This document shows positions 55,318 through 64,000 of a DNA stretch of 64,000 nt, in pieces. Position 1 is the stretch's first letter, and the number at the start of each line of letters is the position of its first letter. This DNA comes from Legionella quateirensis (GTDB lineage: Bacteria > Pseudomonadota > Gammaproteobacteria > Legionellales > Legionellaceae). Below the pieces are notes generated by a model, which searched no databases, had not been told where the DNA came from, and saw only the letters and a list, made by a program, of their open reading frames with translations. The stretch lies in NCBI RefSeq assembly GCF_001467955.1, contig NZ_LNYR01000006.1:121582-185581 (forward strand), read 5' to 3'. The position numbers were made by a program, and so were the translations under genes.

Positions 55318-58300
55318 ATGCAAACCATTGAAGAGTGTATTTCTGAGTTTGATCGATTAGTTACCGATGGTATAGAAAAAGCAAAGATAACGAGCTTACT
55401 AAATCAAAACACTTCCGAAGCGATGCAAGAAGCTTGCAGATTAAATTTTGAATATTTAAAACAAATTGTTGCGTTAAAAGATAGCATTGATAGTTTACCT
55501 GATGGCACTCCCAATAAAGAAAAATTAACCAACCGTCTTCTTGAACATTGTCCATTGAGGTGGATCGAACAGTTTAAGCAAGGAACCTTTACAGAATCAC
55601 TAGAAGATTTTGCCGCCTTTCGCAGCGAGTTTTATAAAGAGGTGCCTCAAAGTACCGTTGAGTTAAGGACCTGGGGAACCAGGGAAGAGCTAAGTAATGG
55701 GTTACGCAATGTGATACGGCAAAAGATTCAAGGAGAAAATATTGGTCATGCTTCATTAATGATAAAAATTCCTGTCAATGAAGAAAATAAAGCGCTGGTT
55801 GAAAAATACTGTTTGCATGAGAATGGCGGGTTAAAAATACCTCATTCCATTAAACGTACAGGTAATGGACTGGTCTATGAAATTTATTGGAGTTATTGGC
55901 CAGATCAATTACAGACACGGAAGTACGATATTGATAATGAGCGCAGCGGTTTTGAATTTAAAACACAATCTGATGTACTAGACAGTATGCCTCTTGAATT
56001 GAAGGAACGGCACATATCTCAAAAAAATACAAAAGATCTATTTCAAAATCAACATACAATTAATCTTGCACCGGTCGCTGTTCCATTAGTACCAACAAAA
56101 TCTTACGATCAATTGCATCAAGAGTTTATAAATTTGAAATTAACAAGATACAAAAATAGAGAAGAGCAACACGCTCTGGCCATATTAAATAAAAATTATT
56201 TTAGTAAAGGCTGTGAGTTTTTCCCTGACTCAGAGGCGTGGGAAGAAAAAAGCATTAAGCCCTCATCAAATTTTCTAACATTATTGGCACGATTTAAAAA
56301 TGAAATGTCGGATAAAAAATTGATTGCCCAGATATTGGTAGACAAGAAAATTACCAGAGCTCAAGCAGAGTATATTAATAACGAGCTTTTACGATTATTT
56401 GAAAAAAAATGGGGAGAAAGAACTGAACTATCCAAAGAAATTGAAAGAGTATCGAACGAGATCTATACACCAGCAATTGAAATTAAAAAACTCAAAAAAG
56501 AAATTAAAGTATGGCGTCAAAATTTGGCTGAACATAAACAATTGAAGGACTTATCTAATGAAATTGAAACATATAAAAAGGAACATAATGGTGAAGTATC
56601 TGATAGACAACTGAAGAAGTGGATGAGTACTCAAGAATTTTCTGAGGAGGAAACAAAAAAAATACTTGAGCAACCAGACCCACAAAAGAAAATAAATGCA
56701 TTAGAGTTAAAAATTGCAAAACTGATAGATGATCTTCCCAACGAAGATGAATTAAGAGAAAAAATCAGTAAAGCTGACGAAAAACTACAAGCCATATATA
56801 AGTCTCCAAAGAAAGAAGTAGGAGGTATTTATGCCAAGAAAATTGACGAAAAAAATGTTCATATTGAATATGTTAAATCAAAAATAAATGAATTTCGTCA
56901 AACAACAGATAATCAAAAAGAAAAGACTAGCAAATCAGCAGCATATTGTCATGACAAGATTCAAGATCTGGAAAAATTATTAACAAAGTATGATGCCGAC
57001 AAAGAAGCTTCTCAAGAACGAATTAACAAAAAAATACATGAACTTGAATCAATATCTGTAAAAGTAGAAAAAAGACAACGAAAAAAAATCGCTAAGATTG
57101 ACGATACAATAAAACAATTAGAGGAAGCATTAGAATATTATGATGAATTTAATGAAGAATACAATTTTGAAACTGAGGGCATGGATATTGAATACAAATA
57201 TCACAAATCTCGCACCGAAAAGGAAATAGAACAATTTGGTGATACACGAAACTTTTGGCATCTTCAAAGTAAAGAAGATTTGGTTGAACTGTTGAATATC
57301 TTAAAAGAAGACAAGAAGAATGCAGAGCAAGGCAAACTATCAAGACCAACAAAATTTATTTATAACCGAGATAAAACTGAAGAAGAAATCGCGCGATATG
57401 GAAATAAATCTCTTCCAGACAGTAAGGACACGATATGGGAACTCTCTAGCACCAAGGACATTAAAGAGTTAATTGCAACCTTACATCAAGATAAGCTTCA
57501 AGTTAAACCGATAGAGTTTTCTTATGGTAAGATCGAAGAGAGAACGAAAACTGATGAAGAAAAAAATACGTATGGAAATTTAATATATCCATCACGAGGT
57601 GAACGTCATTGGTCTATAAAAAGTAAAGAAGACCTAAGTAAATTAATCGAGATTATCAAGGAAGATCAGCGAAAACTCCAGGAAAATTTGTTGGGAAGTT
57701 CATTTGATTTTAAATACGCGACATCAGAAGTACACCAAAAAACGGACGAAGAAAGAGAATCTTTTGGAAATCTAAAGTATGTGGATTCTAATGAACACTG
57801 TTGGAACATTAAGAATATCGCTCATGCCGAACAAATGATTCACATTATGGAAGAAGATATAAAAAAACTGGAGGAACAAGTAAGCCTTATTGCTAAAAAA
57901 ATTGAGGACATGAAGTTACAATCAAACGGTGAAGAATTAAGTAGTGATCAAATAATCAGAGGAGCACCAACAAGAAATGTAACGTTACATGATTTTAATA
58001 TTGAAGACATGTTAAAAACTGCCAGTGAGCTCGCTGCCACCACATCTGAATTTCACTTAATTAAAGAGAACTGCTCCACAACCTCGATGAAAATATTAAA
58101 CGCGGGGGCACCAAAAGAAATGGCTCATATGTTTCAATGGACAGAAAATACAGTTGAGAATCCTGCTTCTAATGCTTTTCTTACCAACCCACAAGCGGTC
58201 TACTCGGCAGCTGCTGTAGTTTCAAAAGCTCAAGAAGGTGATCCAGAGGCAATAAAACATGTTCAAACAGAGGCCAATCGTACACCAAACGAAGAATATT

Positions 58301-59223
58301 ATACCAAATTAAATCAATTATTAGCTTATAGAGATGATGAGACCGAATTGCGAAATCAAATTAAATCGAACATTTTTGGCTATCTTAAAATTCTTCCTCA
58401 ATTGATTTGTGACTTGGTGGTTAGAACAAACAAACAGCATGCTCCTAAAGAAGAACAGGAAATCGATAGTTATTTGAACAAGCTTAATGAATCGATTAGA
58501 GCATTAAACTATTCCTTAATTGAGCATGGAAATCCTTTAGTAGCAATCCAATATATGAATGAAAAGTTACAAGAAGATCGGAAAGCTATCCCCTTCTTCG
58601 AGGAACAGACGCTACAACTGGTCAGAAGTTATATCTTGAATATAGAATCAAAAAGTGAGCAAACAGAAGACGAAATAAAGTTGATCGAGGCATACAATAA
58701 CATTATTAAAGAAAGAAATGAGCGCATATCTTGTGTGGAATTAGCGGTATTAGGAAATACAAATCCTGATAGCTACCTAATCAATAGAAATGACCAATCT
58801 GCACATTTAACCTGGGCTAATACCCCATCCTTGCAGGCAGAGATTGCATTTGCAAAATTTAGTGATGAGTATCAAAAATTACATGCTGGAAAGTACTTTC
58901 AGTACCTGCGTTACAATTTTTTAAACCTCATTCCCCAAAATGCTTCCAATATGGAAAAATTACAAATAATTCAAAAGCACATTGACGAAAATCCTTCTTC
59001 TACCTCTGCTCAGGCTTGGAATAACTGTAAATTTACCAAGGAAACCTTGGAGTTAGTAGGTGCAATGAAGGAAAGCCAATCATCAGAGATCAATCCACCT
59101 AATATCTCGGAAAATACAATCCAAAAAACACTTAGTTTTAAACAAATGTATTTACTGGAAATTAAAGAAGGACAACAAGAGAGTACATTAGATGAGTACA
59201 CCACGCCTTCCATGTGTTCTTAA
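55318..59223 (+). CDS. 1301-residue coiled-coil protein, possible papain-like effector
   Basis: I do not recognise this gene as a named effector. The N-terminal domain (1-250) has GHASLMIKIPV around H144 and YWSYWPD at 190-196. Long coiled coil spans roughly 340-620. Four tandem repeats of about 54-62 residues occupy 624-855, each with a '[FY].Y...T..E...[FY]G[ND]....W.[LI].SK.D...LI.I...D..K' pattern. Then ENCSTTSMKILNAG places C919, and a helical C-terminal domain ends ESTLDEYTTPSMCS, Glu/Ser/Thr-rich as in Dot/Icm substrates. GHASL...W.WP...NCS resembles permuted papain-like (NlpC/P60, LRAT-type) enzymes with His before Cys. No signal peptide. Confidence 0.6.
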   Translation: MQTIEECISEFDRLVTDGIEKAKITSLLNQNTSEAMQEACRLNFEYLKQIVALKDSIDSLPDGTPNKEKLTNRLLEHCPLRWIEQFKQGTFTESLEDFAAFRSEFYKEVPQSTVELRTWGTREELSNGLRNVIRQKIQGENIGHASLMIKIPVNEENKALVEKYCLHENGGLKIPHSIKRTGNGLVYEIYWSYWPDQLQTRKYDIDNERSGFEFKTQSDVLDSMPLELKERHISQKNTKDLFQNQHTINLAPVAVPLVPTKSYDQLHQEFINLKLTRYKNREEQHALAILNKNYFSKGCEFFPDSEAWEEKSIKPSSNFLTLLARFKNEMSDKKLIAQILVDKKITRAQAEYINNELLRLFEKKWGERTELSKEIERVSNEIYTPAIEIKKLKKEIKVWRQNLAEHKQLKDLSNEIETYKKEHNGEVSDRQLKKWMSTQEFSEEETKKILEQPDPQKKINALELKIAKLIDDLPNEDELREKISKADEKLQAIYKSPKKEVGGIYAKKIDEKNVHIEYVKSKINEFRQTTDNQKEKTSKSAAYCHDKIQDLEKLLTKYDADKEASQERINKKIHELESISVKVEKRQRKKIAKIDDTIKQLEEALEYYDEFNEEYNFETEGMDIEYKYHKSRTEKEIEQFGDTRNFWHLQSKEDLVELLNILKEDKKNAEQGKLSRPTKFIYNRDKTEEEIARYGNKSLPDSKDTIWELSSTKDIKELIATLHQDKLQVKPIEFSYGKIEERTKTDEEKNTYGNLIYPSRGERHWSIKSKEDLSKLIEIIKEDQRKLQENLLGSSFDFKYATSEVHQKTDEERESFGNLKYVDSNEHCWNIKNIAHAEQMIHIMEEDIKKLEEQVSLIAKKIEDMKLQSNGEELSSDQIIRGAPTRNVTLHDFNIEDMLKTASELAATTSEFHLIKENCSTTSMKILNAGAPKEMAHMFQWTENTVENPASNAFLTNPQAVYSAAAVVSKAQEGDPEAIKHVQTEANRTPNEEYYTKLNQLLAYRDDETELRNQIKSNIFGYLKILPQLICDLVVRTNKQHAPKEEQEIDSYLNKLNESIRALNYSLIEHGNPLVAIQYMNEKLQEDRKAIPFFEEQTLQLVRSYILNIESKSEQTEDEIKLIEAYNNIIKERNERISCVELAVLGNTNPDSYLINRNDQSAHLTWANTPSLQAEIAFAKFSDEYQKLHAGKYFQYLRYNFLNLIPQNASNMEKLQIIQKHIDENPSSTSAQAWNNCKFTKETLELVGAMKESQSSEINPPNISENTIQKTLSFKQMYLLEIKEGQQESTLDEYTTPSMCS

Positions 59224-59248
59224 TAAAATGCATCCCGACGCACTAATT

Positions 59249-59291
59249 CAATATAAATTCCGATGACTTGGATGTCTCGGAATCTATATTG
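59249..59291. repeat. 15-bp inverted repeat past the 1301-residue gene
   Basis: CAATATAAATTCCGA and CAATATAGATTCCGA (second on the other strand) pair with one mismatch around a 13-base loop. It sits about 25 bases beyond the stop; it lacks a U-tract but may act as a 3' hairpin. Confidence 0.6.
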
Positions 59292-59436
59292 ATCGCCAGG
59301 ATATTGATAGGTCTCTCAGAGCCGGCTAATTAAATCAACTCATTTTCGTAAATATTATTCCAAATACGCTTAATTAGATCATTAAGTAACAAACTAATAG
59401 TCAATAGAACTGTAGAGGCCAAACCAAACCTGCATT

Positions 59437-60225
59437 TTAACGCATAGTCATCACTCTATGTGCAATAGAAGTAGGTTCAGCAACAGCATAAAAAAGCGTT
59501 CCCATAAAAAAATCGTACAAATTTTGTCTGGTGAGAGCGCCACCGCACAAATTCATGATGTTAGTAAACGCTACTCTCTGAAGCGGTCGTAAAAGAGCCC
59601 GTAATAGTTCATCTGTACATGTTTTAGAACGTTTTTTCCCCAACTGTTCCACTAAACCATCAATATCCTCTTGTTGCAGAATTTCACGTCCATTCATGAG
59701 TTGATTTATCATACTCTCCACACGATCTTCATGGGCTTCATGGTTTGGATTAGCTACATTCTGGTTAAATATAGCCGTATGAGATTTGGGATGCGTTAGG
59801 TCGTGAACCTCTTCAACAGGAGGTTTTACTTTTTTTGTCCCAGCGATCCCCCCTCCGATAACAAGAAGAGTATTGAGATAAGCAGAAAGAGGTTCAAAAC
59901 CTAAATCTTTAAATCCCTGAACTACTGTTCCAAAACTTAGCGTTGATTTATTTTCAGCGTCAAAAAAACTCACATGCCGCATTAGACCCGTTCTGTTCGC
60001 TAGTTTTTCCTTAAAATAGGCTTGAATGGCCTCTCGATATTCTCTCGGATATAGTTTGGCTTGCTTGTCCAAATATTGTGCCAACACATCCTCCGATTTA
60101 ATATTTGCTAAAGCAACTCGGAACACATGGGGTTTAAAATCAGATGATTCCTCCAAAAAAATGGGTTCATCTATCAAATTTTGTTGTTGTACTGGAACGC
60201 CGAGAAAACTCAAAAGATTAGGCAT
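59437..60225 (-). CDS. caleosin-like protein
   Basis: 262 residues, no signal peptide. LMRHVSFFDAENKSTLSFGTVVQGFKDLGFEP (about 81-112) is the caleosin motif 'L.kHv.FFD.n.DG.i...et..GfraLG', including the haem-ligand histidine H84; the EF-hand loop is degenerate (position 12 is Thr instead of Glu). A hydrophobic stretch (LSAYLNTLLVIGGGIAG) follows, then HDLTHPKSHTAIF and a C-terminal LTRQNLYDFFMGTLFYAVAE, matching the caleosin end 'LSre.v...fDGSLFy..A'. Plant and fungal caleosins are lipid-droplet peroxygenases. A eukaryote-like origin or effector role is plausible. Confidence 0.7.
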   Translation of the reverse strand: MPNLLSFLGVPVQQQNLIDEPIFLEESSDFKPHVFRVALANIKSEDVLAQYLDKQAKLYPREYREAIQAYFKEKLANRTGLMRHVSFFDAENKSTLSFGTVVQGFKDLGFEPLSAYLNTLLVIGGGIAGTKKVKPPVEEVHDLTHPKSHTAIFNQNVANPNHEAHEDRVESMINQLMNGREILQQEDIDGLVEQLGKKRSKTCTDELLRALLRPLQRVAFTNIMNLCGGALTRQNLYDFFMGTLFYAVAEPTSIAHRVMTMR

Positions 60226-60351
60226 ATCGCTATTCCTCTCTATTTATAATGTTGTATAACTAGCACTATTAATGCGTTCACAGGATACAGCAATGCCTGA
60301 TGGCATTAAACGTGGAATTGAATTTTAGTGGAATTGAAATTTAAAAGACAA

Positions 60352-60379
60352 AAAAAAAAGCGGCTAAAAAGCCGCTTTT
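60352..60379 (-). terminator. rRNA operon terminator
   Basis: On the minus strand AAAAGCGGC-tttta-GCCGCTTTT followed by a run of T. It sits 11 bases beyond the 5S 3' end. Confidence 0.88.
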
Positions 60380-60390
60380 CTGTAATAAAA

Positions 60391-60508
60391 GCCTGGCGAT
60401 GACCTACTTTCGCATGAGGAGACCTCACACTATCATCGGCGCATGTTCGTTTCACTTCTGAGTTCGAGATGGGATCAGGTGGTTCCAAACCGCTATTGTC
60501 GCCAGGAA
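60391..60508 (-). rRNA. rrf: 5S ribosomal RNA
   Basis: The minus strand begins CCTGGCGACAATAGCGGTTTGGA and ends CATCGCCAGGC, with complementary ends and the GAAC/GATGGTAGTGTGAGG loops of 5S. About 118 bases, following 23S by 127 bases. Confidence 0.95.
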
Positions 60509-60635
60509 AACTGTTATCCTTCGGATTGGTGATTTAATCTAAATCACAAAGCCCAAGGCCTGGTAAAGATTTGAGGTAACACATTCTACTCTAATTTATC
60601 GTCTGCTTCTATAACCCAAAGCAACTCAGATTATA

Positions 60636-63531
<2,896 letters not shown>

Positions 63532-63700
63532 TATAATCTCAATTACCTCAAGACTATATGCACATACAAATAAAAAATATGAGTTCGCTTGTGTTACCTC
63601 TTTCTTTACCAAATTTTTAATGAACTTCTGGCTATACCAGATTAAAATACTCTGCTTGCGCAAATCACTTTAATCTAATACTCCATACTGATGAAGATAT
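63532..63700 (-). other. spacer between tRNA-Ile and 23S
   Basis: AT-rich and gene-free. It contains the 5' strand of the 23S processing stem at its left edge. No tRNA-Ala is present. Confidence 0.6.
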
Positions 63701-63777
63701 TGGTGGGTCTGGGTGGACTTGAACCACCGGCCTCACCCTTATCAGGGGTGCGATCTAACCAACTGATCTACAGACCC
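63701..63777 (-). tRNA. tRNA-Ile (anticodon GAT)
   Basis: On the minus strand the acceptor stem pairs GGGTCTG with CAGACCC, the anticodon stem is ACCCC/GGGGT-like with loop CTGATAA (anticodon GAT), and the T-arm is CGGTGGTTCAAGTCCACC. Discriminator A, CCA encoded. It lies in the 16S-23S spacer; only tRNA-Ile is present in this copy. Confidence 0.97.
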
Positions 63778-63979
63778 AATTCTTTAGCTGCTTTCGTGCT
63801 TTACCAATTTTGTTTATAGATTGGGCCCATAGCCCAACAAACGATCTACATACAACTATGATCTTTTATTGGGTTATGAGCCCAATCCTATTTTCGGTAC
63901 AAAAACACTGCTGCAAAATCTCTTTCTTCATCTGAAAACAAACTGTGTGGGCGCTTTGGGTCGTTTGGTGCCTCTATAT

Positions 63980-64000
63980 TAAGGAGGTGATCCAGCCGCA
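63980..64000 (-). rRNA. rrs: 16S ribosomal RNA, 3' end only
   Basis: The minus strand ends TGCGGCTGGATCACCTCCTTA, the universal 16S 3' terminus with the anti-Shine-Dalgarno. The rest lies beyond the window. Confidence 0.97.

Overview
The window is a chromosomal segment of a gammaproteobacterium, almost certainly Legionella pneumophila or a very close relative. The strongest evidence is the quorum-sensing cluster lqsA-lqsR-hdeD-lqsS. With the starts chosen here, the catalytic lysine of LqsA falls at 258, the phospho-aspartate of LqsR at 108 and the phospho-histidine of LqsS at 200, which agree with the residues I remember for the L. pneumophila proteins. A Legionella-type major outer membrane protein, several large unrecognised effector-like proteins with Glu/Ser/Thr-rich C-termini, and AT-rich codon use fit this.

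Layout. 1-8.5 kb: the end of a CysZ/EI24-like gene, a phytanoyl-CoA dioxygenase-like gene, then a minus-strand operon tsaE-amiB-mutL-miaA preceded by nnr, with a small zinc-binding protein and a heptosyltransferase-like enzyme downstream. 8.6-14.2 kb: rplM-rpsI, petABC (cytochrome bc1) and sspAB, a 2Fe-2S ferredoxin and ihfA. 14.2-21.1 kb: the translation cluster tRNA-Val, thrS, infC (ATT start), rpmI, rplT, pheS, pheT. 21.2-30 kb: mixed genes including a regulator-sensor-transporter operon, a TRIC-type channel, ppiB, tgt, dsbB, a cytochrome c and an outer membrane protein. 30.4-37 kb: the lqs cluster, with an extra secreted beta-propeller gene between hdeD and lqsS. 37-46 kb: hemCDXY, a zinc exporter, queH, orn, cca and rsgA. 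46-60.2 kb: an accessory region. 60.3-64 kb: an rRNA operon read on the minus strand (5S, 23S, tRNA-Ile, 3' end of 16S).

The accessory region holds most of the novelty. It carries a mitochondrial-carrier-fold protein whose last 41 codons lie beyond an in-frame stop, an unknown 644-residue protein, nfeD/qmcA, a fadL-like porin, a frameshifted gene whose C-terminal coding end is duplicated in inverted orientation 1.1 kb away, a DUF4169 gene abutting a repeat element, a 1301-residue protein with a possible permuted papain-like His/Cys pair split by coiled coil and four tandem repeats, and a caleosin-like protein.

The window also carries several non-coding element families: MITE-like inverted repeats at 31.8 and 49.6 kb, and palindrome plus 18-bp tandem-repeat arrays at 25.6 and 54.5 kb. 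Ends or cores are shared among some of these copies. All assignments come from reading the sequence; no database search was run.
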